Positions 1 to 9,133 of a DNA stretch of 54,019 bases are shown here, one piece after another. How positions within the stretch are numbered: the first letter of the stretch is position 1; each line of letters opens with the position of its first letter. The position numbers and the translations under genes are program-made. Source of the stretch: JBBCJT01 sp037190665 (lineage in GTDB: Bacteria > Pseudomonadota > Alphaproteobacteria > Acetobacterales > Acetobacteraceae); the NCBI GenBank assembly GCA_037190665.1, contig JBBCJT010000052.1:1-54019 (forward strand). The letters are read 5' to 3'. The notes beneath the pieces are model-generated. The model was not told where the DNA came from and ran no database searches. It saw nothing but the letters and a program-made list of their open reading frames with translations.

Positions 1-1
1 C

Positions 2-3000
2 TCGGCGCTGGAGGTGACGCTGGGCGGCAACGACCCGGCCATCGCGGCCGCGAGCGCAGTGCTGGATGGCAGCCTGACCATCACCGGCTTCTCGGCCAGT
101 GCGCCGGGCTCGGCCAGCGCGCTGGCGGGCACGCACTACACGGTGATCGCGACGATGGCCGGGATCACCGGCGACTTCACGACGGTGAACCTAGGCGGCG
201 CGACCAGCCCGGTGGACTACCTGCAACTGGCTGGCGGAGTGACCAACGGGGGGCTGGATTACACGGTCGGCTTCGGCCTGAGCTGGCTGGCCGGACCTGT
301 GGCTGGGCACGGGACGTTCACGCTCGGGGCGGGCGAGACGTTCGACGTTGACGTGCTGCTGTCGGACCAGCCGGCGTCCGCGACCGGCTGGGATGGGGCA
401 ACCCTGACCAAGGCCGGCGCGGGCACGCTGATCCTGTCGGCGGTGAACAGCTACACCGGCGCGACATTGATCACGGACGGCACGCTGCGCATGGGTGTGG
501 CCAATGCGATCGTGCCCAGCTCGGCGGTTGCCGTCAATTCAGGCGCGACGCTCGATCTGGGCGGCTTCTCGCAGACGGTGAACAACCTGTCGGGCGCAGG
601 CGCGGTCACGCTGGGGTCTGAAATACTGACGGTGAACAGCACGGCCGACACGACGTTCGCCGGCACGATCTCCGGCACGGGGATGCTGTTCCACAACATC
701 ACGACCGGCACGAACACGCTGACCCTGACCGGGACCAATACCTACAGCGGCGGAACGTGGATCGGGGCCGGCACGCTGCAGATCGGCGACGGTGGGACGA
801 CGGGGTCGATCGTCGGCGATATCGCCAATCACGGCACTCTGGCGTCCAACCGCTCCGACTCGGTGACGTTCGGGGGCGTGATCTCCGGCGCTGGCGTGCT
901 GGAGCAGATCGGCACCGGCACTACGGTCCTGACCGGAGCCAACACCTACGCAGGCGGTACGACGATCACCGCCGGGACGTTGCAGATCGGCGATGGCGGT
1001 GCGACCGGCTCGATCGTCGGCGACGTCGCCAATGACGGCACGCTGGCGTTCAACCGTTCGGACACGGTGACCTTCGGGGGCGTCGTCTCCGGCACGGGGA
1101 CAGTGGAGCAAATCGGTAGCGGCACCACCGTCCTGACCGGAGCCAATACCTATAGCGGCGGCACGATCATCACCGCGGGGACGCTGCAGATCGGCGATGG
1201 CGGTACCACCGGTTCGATCACCGGCAACGTGGCGAATAACGGCACGCTGGCGTTCAATCGTTTCGACACGATGACCTTCGGCGGTGTCATCACCGGCACC
1301 GGCATGATGGAGCAGATCGGCACTGGCACCACGATCCTGACCGGAGCCGGCTCGTCGGCGAGCATTACGCAGGTCTCATCCGGCACGCTGTCGCTGGCGC
1401 AGGCTGGCGTGCTGACGACGGGCAGTCACACGACGCAGGCGGGTGCGACGACCGCGATCGGCGGGTCCTCACAGCTGGTGGTGGTCGGAGGGCTGACGCA
1501 GGCGGCGGGCTCGGCACTGGAGGTGACGCTGGGCGGCAACGACCCGGCCATCACGGCGGCGAGCGCAGCGCTGGATGGAAGCCTGACGGTCAACGGCTTC
1601 TCGGCCACTGCGCCGGGCTCGGCCAGCGCGCTGACCAGTACCCAGTTCACGGTGATCAGCACAACCGGGGGGATCGCCGGCGACTTCGCGACGGTGAGCC
1701 TGGGCGGCGCGACCAGCCCGGTGGACTACCTGCAACTGGCTGGCGGAGTGAGCAACGGGCTGGATTACACGGTCGGCTTCGGGCTGAGCTGGCTTGCCGG
1801 ACCTGTGGCCGGGCACGGGACGTTCACGCTGGGTGCTGGCGATACGTTCGACGTGGACGTGGCGCTGTCGGACCAGGCGGCATCCGCGACCGGCTGGGAC
1901 GGGACCACGCTGACCAAGGCCGGGGCGGGCACGCTGATCCTGTCGGCGGTGAATGGCTACAGCGGCGCGACATTGATCGATGCCGGCACGCTGCGCACCG
2001 GGGCGGTCAACGCGCTCGCGAGCAGCTCGTCGGTTACTATCGCGGCCGGCGCGACGTTCGACCTCGACGGCTTCTCGCAGGTGGCGAACAACCTGTCGGG
2101 CGCGGGCGCGGTGACGCTGGGATCGGCGACGCTGACGGCGAACAACGCAAGCGGCTCCACGACGTTCGGCGGTGCCATCTCCGGCACGGGTGCGCTGGAC
2201 AAGACCGGTAGCGGGACGCTGGTACTGGCCGGACTCAATACCTACACGGGCGGGACGACGATCACCGGCGGCACGCTGCAGATCGGTGGCGGCGGCACGA
2301 CCGGCTCGATCACCGGCAACGTGGCGAACAGCGGCACGCTGGCGTTCAACCGCTCCGACGCGATGACGTTCGGTGGCACGATCTCCGGCTCCGGCTCGGT
2401 GGAGCAGATCGGAACCGGCACCACCATCCTGACGGGCGTGGGTTCGTCGGTGGGCAGCACGCTGGTCTCGTCGGGGACGCTGTCGCTGGCGCAGACCGGG
2501 ACGCTGACGACGGGCAGTCACACGACGCAGGCGGGCGCGGTGACCACGATCGGCGGGTCGTCACAACTTGTGGTAAGCGGGGCGCTGACGCAGGCGGCGG
2601 GTGCGGTGCTGGAGGTGACGCTGGGCAGCAACGCACCGGTGATCACAGCCTCGACCGCAGCCCTCGACGGCAACCTGACCATCACGGGCTTCTCGGCCGG
2701 CGCTCCGGGTTCGGCCAGCGCACTGACAACCACCCTGTTCACGGTGATCACCACAACGGGGGGGATCAGCGGCGACTTCGCAACGGTGAACCTGGGTGGC
2801 GCGGCCAGCCCGGTGGACTACTTGCAGCTTGCCGGCGGAGTGAGCAACGGCGGACTGGACTACACGGTGGGCTTCGGCTTGAGCTGGCTGGCTGGAGGGA
2901 CCGCCGGGCACGGGACGTTCACGCTGGGAGCAGGCGAGACGTTCGACGTCGACATGGCGCTGTCGGATCAGGCGGCATCCGCGACCGGTTGGGACGGGAC

Positions 3001-4700
3001 AACCCTGACCAAGGCCGGGGCGGGCACGCTGATCCTGTCGGCGGTGAACAGCTACACCGGCGCGACGTTGATCAATGGCGGCACGCTGCGCATGGGTGCG
3101 GCCAATGCGATTGCATCCAGCTCGGCAATCACCGTAGCTGCCGGGGCGACGTTCGACCTCGACGGCTTTTCGCAGGTGGCGAATAACCTGTCCGGCGCAG
3201 GTTCGATCACGCTGGGAACGGCGACGCTGACGGCGAACAACACCAGCGGCTCTACGACGTTTGGTGGCGTGATCTCCGGTAGTGGCGCGCTGGAAAAGAA
3301 CGGCAGCGGAACGCTGATCCTGACCGGAGCCAATACCCATAGCGGCAACACCACGATCACCGGCGGCACGCTGCAGATCGGCGACGGTGGCACCACGGGT
3401 TCGATCATCAGCGATATCATCAACAACGGCACGTTGGCGTTCAATCGCTCCGACACGATCACCTTCGGCGGTGTCATCTCCGGTCCCGGCATGGTGGAGC
3501 AGATCGGAACCGGCACCACTATCCTGACGGGCGCGGGTTCGTCGGTGGGCAGCACGTTGGTCTCATCCGGCACGCTGTCGCTGGTGCAAGCAGGCGCGCT
3601 GACGACCGGCAGCCACACGACGCACGCCGGAGCGGTGACCGCGATCGGCGGGGCTTCGCAGCTTGTGGTGAGCGGGGCACTGACACAGGCTGCGGGCTCG
3701 GCGCTGGAAGTGACGCTGGGCAGCAACGCGCCGGTGATCACAGCCGCAGCGGCCGCTTTGGACGGCAGCCTGACCATCGCCGGCTTCTCGGCTGGTGCGG
3801 CGGGCTCGGCGAGCGCACTGACCAGCACCCAGTTCACGGTGATCACGACGACGGGCGGGATCAGCGGCAACTTCGCCTCGGTGAACCTTGGGGGCGCAGC
3901 CAGTCCGGTGGATTACCTGCAACTGGCGGGTGGGATCAGCAATGGCGGGCTGGACTACACGGTCGGCTTCGGCCTGAGCTGGCTGGCCGGAGGCTCTGTC
4001 GGGCACGGGACGTTCACGCTGGGTGCGGGCGATATGTTCGACATGGACCTGGCGCTGTCAGACCAGGCGGCATCCGCGACTGGTTGGGACGGAACTACCC
4101 TGACCAAGGCCGGGGCGGGTACGCTGATCCTGTCGGCGGTGAATACCTACACCGGAGCGACGTTGATCAATGGCGGCACGCTGCGCACCGGCGTGGCCAA
4201 TGCGATCGCCTCCAGCGCGGCGGTCACCGTGGCTGCCGGGGCGACGTTGGACCTCGACGGTTTCTCGCAGGTGGCGAACAACCTGTCGGGCGCCGGGGCG
4301 GTGACGCTGGGATCGGCGACGCTGACGGCGAACAACGCGAGCGGTTCCACGACGTTCGCCGGCATGATCTCGGGGGCGGGCGCATTGACCAAGACCGGCA
4401 GCGGAGCGCTGATCCTAACGGGGACCAGTACCTACACCGGCGGCACGACGATCACCGGCGGCACGCTGCAGATCGGTGATGGCGGCACGACCGGTTCTAT
4501 CACCGGCAACGTCGCCAATGACGGCACGTTGGCGTTCAACCGCGCCAACATTGCGACCTTCGGTGGCGTCATCTCCGGCACCGGCGCGGTGAAGCAGATC
4601 GGCAACGGCATCACCATCCTGACCGGGGCCAACACCTACACCGGCGCAACAAGCGTGCTTGCCGGCATTCTGCGTGCCGGTGCGACAGGCGTCTTCAGTC
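2..4700 (+). repeat. Long near-identical tandem repeats in the autotransporter gene
   Basis: A unit starting with the codons for VTLGGND/VTLGSNA recurs at 14, 1523, 2615 and 3710, giving periods of 1509, 1092 and 1095 bp. The last copy decays near 4700. The first, longer unit carries three tandem copies of a shorter module (TLQIGDGG..TGSI..., at about 780, 980 and 1180) and the later units one each (about 2275, 3370, 4465), six in all. Identity between copies is high at DNA level, so copy-number change by recombination and mis-assembly are both plausible. Confidence 0.9.
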
Positions 4701-6160
4701 CGGGATCCGCCATCAACGTCGCAGCGGGAGCCGTCCTTGACCTCGCGGATTTCAGCCAGACCATCCCTGGCCTGACCAATGCCGGCTTCGTCAGCCTAGG
4801 CCACGTGCCGGATACCGTGCTGACGATCACCGGCAATTATGTCGGCGCGGGCGGAACCATCGGCCTGACCACCTTCCTCGACACCGACAACTCACCGTCG
4901 GATCGCCTCGTCATCCAGGGCGGCACGGCAACCGGGTCCTCGCTCCTGCGCATCAACAACGCGGGTGGCGGCGGTGCGCTGACGACAGGAAACGGCATCC
5001 TTGTCGTCGACACGACGCAGGGAGGCACCACGACCGCCAACGCCTTCACGCTCGCGCAACCCGTGATCGCCGGGCCCTACGAATACACGCTGCACCGCGG
5101 CAGCCAGGATACCACCAATGTCGAGGCGTGGTACCTGCGCTCGACGGCGCCGGAGCCCGAGCCGCAGCCGAACTACCGGCAGGAGATGTCGCTCTATGCG
5201 GCTGTTCCGTCGATGGTGCAGGGGATCGGCCTCGCCATGCTGGACACGCTCCATCACCGGGTCGGCGAGCAGGAACACCTGCGCGGGCGCATGGATATCA
5301 ACGACGGGGCCAATCCCAACGGGGCCTGGATGCGGATGATCGCTCATCGGAACAACATCGATGGTGGGGGGCTGATGTCCGACGGACCGGATTTCGAGCA
5401 GGACATCACCGCCTTCCAGGCCGGCCTCGACATCTTCCGGCACGAGAGTCCCGACGGTCACCGCGATCATGCAGGGCTCTATTTCGGCATCGGCCAGAGC
5501 AACGGGCGCGTCGATCACCTCAATGCCGGCGATGCGGGCCGCGTGCGCATCGACGCCTATGCGCTCGGCGCGTACTGGACGCATTTCGGTCCCGGCGGCT
5601 GGTATGTCGATGCCGTCGCGCAGGTCAGCCTTTACGAGAGCAGCGCGAAATCCTCTCGCACCGGTATCGGGCTCTCCGACAACGGGTGGGGCTTCGCGGC
5701 CTCCCTTGAAGGCGGTTACCCGATCGCACTCGGCGCCAGCGGCTGGGTGCTGGAGCCGCAGGCGCAGCTCATCTGGCAGCGCGTATCGCTCGATGGCGGC
5801 AACGATGTTGCCGCGCGCGTCGACTACCGCGACGCGGACAACCTCATCGGTCGCCTGGGCACGAGGCTGGCAGGGACCTGGCGGACCGATCCGAACGATC
5901 CGGTGAAGCGCACGACGGCGTGGGCCAGGGCCAGCGTGTATCACGACTTCCGGGGCGATAACCGGATGCAGATATCCTCGGACGACGGGCCGGTGATGCT
6001 GCAGTCCGACATGGGCGGAACCTGGGTTGGCTTCAACGCCGGCGTCAGCGCCCAGATCACCCGCAACACGTCGCTCTATGCCAATGCCACGTATGAGACC
6101 GACTTCAAGGGCGACCGCCAGGGATTCGGCGGCATGGCGGGCATCAGGATCAACTGGTGA
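2..6160 (+). CDS. Giant repeat-rich autotransporter (type Va), 5' end outside window
   Basis: The frame is already open at base 2 and its first visible residues match later internal repeats, so the true start and signal peptide lie upstream. About 1700 residues form a Gly/Ala/Thr/Ser-rich passenger made of autotransporter-associated beta-strand repeats (units such as GTLILSAVNSYTGAT and GGTLQIGDGGTTGSI), expected to fold as an extended beta-helix on the cell surface. A short Pro/Glu linker (PEPEPQPNY) leads into a C-terminal autotransporter beta-barrel of roughly 330 residues ending in the aromatic Trp of the sequence RINW, as expected for BAM-dependent outer-membrane insertion. The family exports its own passenger. 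The ligand and role (adhesion, biofilm) cannot be read from sequence. Class assignment is firm, function is inference. Confidence 0.93.
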   Translation, partial: SALEVTLGGNDPAIAAASAVLDGSLTITGFSASAPGSASALAGTHYTVIATMAGITGDFTTVNLGGATSPVDYLQLAGGVTNGGLDYTVGFGLSWLAGPVAGHGTFTLGAGETFDVDVLLSDQPASATGWDGATLTKAGAGTLILSAVNSYTGATLITDGTLRMGVANAIVPSSAVAVNSGATLDLGGFSQTVNNLSGAGAVTLGSEILTVNSTADTTFAGTISGTGMLFHNITTGTNTLTLTGTNTYSGGTWIGAGTLQIGDGGTTGSIVGDIANHGTLASNRSDSVTFGGVISGAGVLEQIGTGTTVLTGANTYAGGTTITAGTLQIGDGGATGSIVGDVANDGTLAFNRSDTVTFGGVVSGTGTVEQIGSGTTVLTGANTYSGGTIITAGTLQIGDGGTTGSITGNVANNGTLAFNRFDTMTFGGVITGTGMMEQIGTGTTILTGAGSSASITQVSSGTLSLAQAGVLTTGSHTTQAGATTAIGGSSQLVVVGGLTQAAGSALEVTLGGNDPAITAASAALDGSLTVNGFSATAPGSASALTSTQFTVISTTGGIAGDFATVSLGGATSPVDYLQLAGGVSNGLDYTVGFGLSWLAGPVAGHGTFTLGAGDTFDVDVALSDQAASATGWDGTTLTKAGAGTLILSAVNGYSGATLIDAGTLRTGAVNALASSSSVTIAAGATFDLDGFSQVANNLSGAGAVTLGSATLTANNASGSTTFGGAISGTGALDKTGSGTLVLAGLNTYTGGTTITGGTLQIGGGGTTGSITGNVANSGTLAFNRSDAMTFGGTISGSGSVEQIGTGTTILTGVGSSVGSTLVSSGTLSLAQTGTLTTGSHTTQAGAVTTIGGSSQLVVSGALTQAAGAVLEVTLGSNAPVITASTAALDGNLTITGFSAGAPGSASALTTTLFTVITTTGGISGDFATVNLGGAASPVDYLQLAGGVSNGGLDYTVGFGLSWLAGGTAGHGTFTLGAGETFDVDMALSDQAASATGWDGTTLTKAGAGTLILSAVNSYTGATLINGGTLRMGAANAIASSSAITVAAGATFDLDGFSQVANNLSGAGSITLGTATLTANNTSGSTTFGGVISGSGALEKNGSGTLILTGANTHSGNTTITGGTLQIGDGGTTGSIISDIINNGTLAFNRSDTITFGGVISGPGMVEQIGTGTTILTGAGSSVGSTLVSSGTLSLVQAGALTTGSHTTHAGAVTAIGGASQLVVSGALTQAAGSALEVTLGSNAPVITAAAAALDGSLTIAGFSAGAAGSASALTSTQFTVITTTGGISGNFASVNLGGAASPVDYLQLAGGISNGGLDYTVGFGLSWLAGGSVGHGTFTLGAGDMFDMDLALSDQAASATGWDGTTLTKAGAGTLILSAVNTYTGATLINGGTLRTGVANAIASSAAVTVAAGATLDLDGFSQVANNLSGAGAVTLGSATLTANNASGSTTFAGMISGAGALTKTGSGALILTGTSTYTGGTTITGGTLQIGDGGTTGSITGNVANDGTLAFNRANIATFGGVISGTGAVKQIGNGITILTGANTYTGATSVLAGILRAGATGVFSPGSAINVAAGAVLDLADFSQTIPGLTNAGFVSLGHVPDTVLTITGNYVGAGGTIGLTTFLDTDNSPSDRLVIQGGTATGSSLLRINNAGGGGALTTGNGILVVDTTQGGTTTANAFTLAQPVIAGPYEYTLHRGSQDTTNVEAWYLRSTAPEPEPQPNYRQEMSLYAAVPSMVQGIGLAMLDTLHHRVGEQEHLRGRMDINDGANPNGAWMRMIAHRNNIDGGGLMSDGPDFEQDITAFQAGLDIFRHESPDGHRDHAGLYFGIGQSNGRVDHLNAGDAGRVRIDAYALGAYWTHFGPGGWYVDAVAQVSLYESSAKSSRTGIGLSDNGWGFAASLEGGYPIALGASGWVLEPQAQLIWQRVSLDGGNDVAARVDYRDADNLIGRLGTRLAGTWRTDPNDPVKRTTAWARASVYHDFRGDNRMQISSDDGPVMLQSDMGGTWVGFNAGVSAQITRNTSLYANATYETDFKGDRQGFGGMAGIRINW

Positions 6161-6298
6161 TGGGTACGAAAGCGCGAGTCGAGATAGGTGGCACTGACGA
6201 TATGACGATGGATAGCGCTGTGCCGCCGGTGGCGGAGCGGATCTCCGGTGGGGCAGGGGAGGGCGTCCCACCACCTGCATCGGCACAAGTGGCTTGAG

Positions 6299-6632
6299 AT
6301 GGTTGTGCCGGAGGCTTCCCCCGAGGCACCGTTGCGGCTGACCGCGGCTGACCGCGGCCGACGCGCAGGGGCTGATTGCCCTGCTGGCAGGTTGCCGGGC
6401 CATGATGGGGCCGATGCGCCCGGCCAACCCGACCGTTCCGGCCGGCGTCGGCCATGTTCATCCGGGGACGACGGTCTGGGCGGGACCGCGCCCCGACCAG
6501 CCGGGTAAGCTGGGGCTGGGGTTGTTTCATCCCGGCCTTGGCTTGATCGTCACCGATCTCGACCGCACGGAGGCGGAACGCTGCGTGATGATGCTGCAGC
6601 ACCAGATCGCGGCGCTGCCTCCTGAAGGATGA
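6299..6632 (+). pseudogene. Small conserved-looking gene frameshifted by a 10-bp tandem duplication
   Basis: The 10-mer CGGCTGACCG occurs twice head to tail at 6335-6344 and 6345-6354. Reading from ATG 6299 gives MVVPEASPEAPLRLTAAD and then shifts. Removing one copy joins that frame to the frame ending at 6632, restoring LTAADAQGLIALLAGCR and then the region GHVHPGTTVWAG...TDLDRTEAERCVMML, about 108 residues in all. The downstream part alone could be translated from ATG 6402 (76 residues). I do not recognise the family. It lies 66 bp upstream of the IalB-family gene on the same strand. A sequencing error is an alternative, since the duplicated unit is GC-rich. Confidence 0.55.
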
Positions 6633-6698
6633 GCGGGCGGCCCCGGTTTCGCCCGCCGTCCCGGATTTCTGCTCTGGCTTCGAAGGATAATCATCACG

Positions 6699-7271
6699 AT
6701 GCTGTCCCCCTATCGTCTTGCCGGCCTTGCCTTCGTGCTGGTCGCCGGCACAGCGCTGGCCCAGGCGCCCGCGCAGCGCCCCACGCCCCGGCCGGCCGCG
6801 CCGCCAGCGGCGGGCCAGAGCGCCCCGGCGCCTGAGCGCACCCTGGCTGTCTACGGCGAATGGATGGTGCGGTGCGGACCGCGCCCTTCCGGCGAAGGTC
6901 GCGCCTGCGAGATGGCGCAGACCGTGCAGGGCCCGCGGCAGCAGCCTGTGGCGCAGTATGTGTTCGGCCGGACGGCGCCCGATGCGCCCTGGCAGCTTCT
7001 CATCCAGCTTCCGCTCAACGTCTCCGTCGCGACGCCGGTGCGGCTGACCCTCGATCCGCCGCTGACGCTGGCGTTCCGGACCTGTGCGCCGAGCGGTTGT
7101 TTCGCGGGGCTGGATCTGGATGAGGCGACGCTTCGCCGCCTCACCGGGGCGCCGGCGACCACCGTTGCGGCGATCGAGTATCGCGACGCCAACCAGGGGG
7201 AGGTGAAGCTGCCCTTCGCGCTGCGCGGCTTCACCGACGCCTTCGCAGTCCTCGGCCGCGAGAACAACTGA
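6699..7271 (+). CDS. IalB-family (invasion-associated locus B) secreted protein
   Basis: 190 residues. A signal peptide is visible at the N-terminus (hydrophobic AGLAFVLVAGTALAQA), followed by an Ala/Pro-rich linker (residues about 22-47) and an IalB-type domain beginning near YGEWMVRC, with the paired cysteines typical of the family (CGPR...GRACEM and FRTCAPSGCFAGL). IalB-family proteins are small periplasmic or surface proteins widespread in alphaproteobacteria. The name comes from Bartonella, and most members have no known invasion role. Start ATG 6699 follows a purine-rich GAAGGA. It stands alone, with a 270-bp gap to the next gene. Confidence 0.85.
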   Translation: MLSPYRLAGLAFVLVAGTALAQAPAQRPTPRPAAPPAAGQSAPAPERTLAVYGEWMVRCGPRPSGEGRACEMAQTVQGPRQQPVAQYVFGRTAPDAPWQLLIQLPLNVSVATPVRLTLDPPLTLAFRTCAPSGCFAGLDLDEATLRRLTGAPATTVAAIEYRDANQGEVKLPFALRGFTDAFAVLGRENN

Positions 7272-7447
7272 CGGGTTGCCGGGTATGGTCGGGCGGTACG
7301 GGCTTGCCACATTTCGGCGGCTCGCGCCGATATCCCGGTAGCCCGACCGCCCACCGGTTCGCCATCGGCAGTGAAGGGCGGTGTCGCGCCACGTCTGCCG
7401 TCCGGCGCAGCGGCGGACGGCGATGATGGCCGCGGGCTTTGCGGCAG

Positions 7448-7542
7448 AGGGGTATTACACGATATAATATCGGTAAATACCTCTTGCCATATGGCAGTAG
7501 TAAGATTACGTCATTTCCCGATTTCACTTTCGGAAAACGGGC
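7448..7542 (+). promoter_or_regulatory. AT-rich leader with several dyads before the ATP-grasp gene
   Basis: In a GC-rich setting this stretch is strikingly AT-rich and carries several inverted repeats in tandem: CGATATAATATCG (7460-7472, arms CGATAT/ATATCG), TGCCATATGGCA (7485-7496, perfect) and GTAAGATTAC (7500-7509, arms GTAA/TTAC). They lie 34-83 bp before the ATG at 7543 and fit a promoter with one or more dimeric regulator sites. No specific regulator is identified. Confidence 0.5.
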
Positions 7543-8508
7543 ATGTCTGCGATCCACGTCATTCACGAGAATCCGTCGTGGCTTCCGCCCTTCGCGGCAG
7601 CACTGGATGAGCGCGGCCTGCCGTGGCGCGACTGGGATCTGTCTGAGGGAACGATCGATCTTTCCGTGCCCCCTCCCGAAGGCGTGTTCTACAGCCGCAT
7701 GAGCGCGTCCTCCCACACGCGCGGCCATGCCGCCGCGCCGACGCTGACCGCGGCGGTGCTGGCGTGGCTGGAGCGATACGGACGCCGGGTGGTCAATGGC
7801 AGCCGGGCACTGGATCTGGAGGTCAGCAAGGCGCGCCAGTACGCGGCGCTGGAGGCCGCGGGCATCACGGTGCCGCGCACCGTCGCCGTATCCGGTGACG
7901 CGACGGCGATCGTTGCCGCAGCCGGGCGCCACTTCGGGGACGGGCCCGTGATCCTCAAGCCCAACCGGGGCGGGAAGGGGCTGGGGGTGCGCCTGTTCTC
8001 TGACAGCGCCGCACTGGCGGCGTTCCTTGCGGAGCTTCCGCCGGACGAAGCGCCTGTCGACGGTTTGTGGCTGTTGCAGGCGCATATCCGCGCGCCGCGT
8101 CCCGTCATCACGCGCGCCGAGTTCGTTGGTGGGCGGTTCCTCTACGCCGTGGAGGTGGACACGTCGGGCGGATTCGAGCTGTGCCCGGCCGATGTCTGCG
8201 CGATCGGCGATGCGGCATGCCCGGCCGAGGCGCCCGCACCGAAGTTCCGCATCATCGATCCCGGCGATCCGTCGCTGATCCGCCGCATCGAGGCGTTTCT
8301 CGCGGCGAATGGCATCGAGATCGCGGGGGTGGAGTTCATCCGTGACGCGGCCGGGGGCGCCTTTGTTTACGACGTGAACACGAACACCAACTACAATCCG
8401 GAGGCTGAAGCGGCCGCGGGCGTTGCTGGAACCGAGCGGTCGGGACCGGGCGGTGTGGCGGCGTTCTTGGGACGGGAGTTGGCAGACCAGAGGCGCGTTG
8501 CTGCTTAG
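7543..8508 (+). CDS. ATP-grasp enzyme, RimK/glutamate-ligase-like
   Basis: 321 residues. An N-terminal domain (1-90) is followed by an ATP-grasp fold: the ATP-binding region VILKPNRGGKGLGVRLF at about residues 130-146 and the Mg-binding end IEIAGVEFIRD...YDVNTNTNYNP at about 257-285, where the acidic and Asn residues of the grasp are visible. Enzymes of this superfamily form a peptide or amide bond by way of an acyl phosphate. The substrate is unknown. It has its own AT-rich leader with dyads, suggesting separate regulation. An alternative reading is a YheC/D- or lysine-biosynthesis LysX-like ligase, but no carrier protein lies nearby. Confidence 0.8.
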   Translation: MSAIHVIHENPSWLPPFAAALDERGLPWRDWDLSEGTIDLSVPPPEGVFYSRMSASSHTRGHAAAPTLTAAVLAWLERYGRRVVNGSRALDLEVSKARQYAALEAAGITVPRTVAVSGDATAIVAAAGRHFGDGPVILKPNRGGKGLGVRLFSDSAALAAFLAELPPDEAPVDGLWLLQAHIRAPRPVITRAEFVGGRFLYAVEVDTSGGFELCPADVCAIGDAACPAEAPAPKFRIIDPGDPSLIRRIEAFLAANGIEIAGVEFIRDAAGGAFVYDVNTNTNYNPEAEAAAGVAGTERSGPGGVAAFLGRELADQRRVAA

Positions 8509-8888
8509 GTTCTGTTGCGTCGGGGCTGCCGCGATAAGGTTAGCTGCGATCCGCTTTCGCCTTTTCGAGGCGGACGCGGCTACCCTGTAGCCGCTGAAGG
8601 ATCATCCTGATCAAGCGCCCACGCGGTGTGCTTGACCTAACCGGTTCGAGAGTTTGCATCCCGTGGGTAAGGGCGATCATCACGCGCGAGTTGGGCGACC
8701 AGCCTCTGCCAAGCATCGGCGTGCTTGCTTAATCCCTAGGGAACTCTCGGTACCAATTTGGCACTCTTAGAGAAGAATGTTCTCTAAATGTTCTGGAATG
8801 CTGCTGGGCGAAGTGGAGAGAAGCGGGGAAGGGTGGGCTTGCGAACCGCACGGAAAATGCTAGGAAGCCCGCGCCTCACGGGAGGCAC
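8509..8888. other. Intergenic stretch without a supported gene
   Basis: 380 bp between the ATP-grasp gene and tRNA-Val. A reverse-strand frame across roughly 8540-8660 reads like a short basic C-terminus (LIRMILQRLQGSRVRLEKAK) but has no start and no recognisable family, so it is at most a gene remnant. Its base composition is lower in GC than the flanking genes. The AT-richer part around 8740-8810 may hold the tRNA promoter. Confidence 0.4.
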
Positions 8889-8963
8889 GGGCGCGTAGCT
8901 CAGCGGGAGAGCACCACCTTGACACGGTGGGGGTCAGAGGTTCGATCCCTCTCGCGCCCACCA
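8889..8963 (+). tRNA. tRNA-Val (anticodon GAC)
   Basis: A cloverleaf can be drawn by eye: acceptor GGGCGCG/CGCGCCC, D arm GCTC..GAGC, anticodon stem CCACC/GGTGG with loop TTGACAC (anticodon GAC), and T arm with GGTTCGATCC. Discriminator A at 8960 and an encoded CCA at 8961-8963. Confidence 0.95.
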
Positions 8964-9133
8964 TCCTTGCGGGAAGCCCATCAAAGCTTGGCTGACGAGA
9001 CCGGAACCCGGCAAGAGCGGCTCTCGACAAAGCGAAACGACGAAGAGATGGCTATCGCGGGCGCGGGACACACGAGCGCTGGCGGCGCGCCACGATTCCG
9101 TCCTCAATAGCGCGCAGACGATCACGACCGCCA

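Noticed and set aside
451..4836. Many long minus-strand open frames under the autotransporter repeats
   Set aside because: They recur with the repeat period, follow from the codon bias of the sense strand (Gly/Ala/Thr-rich) and have no starts with ribosome sites or family features.
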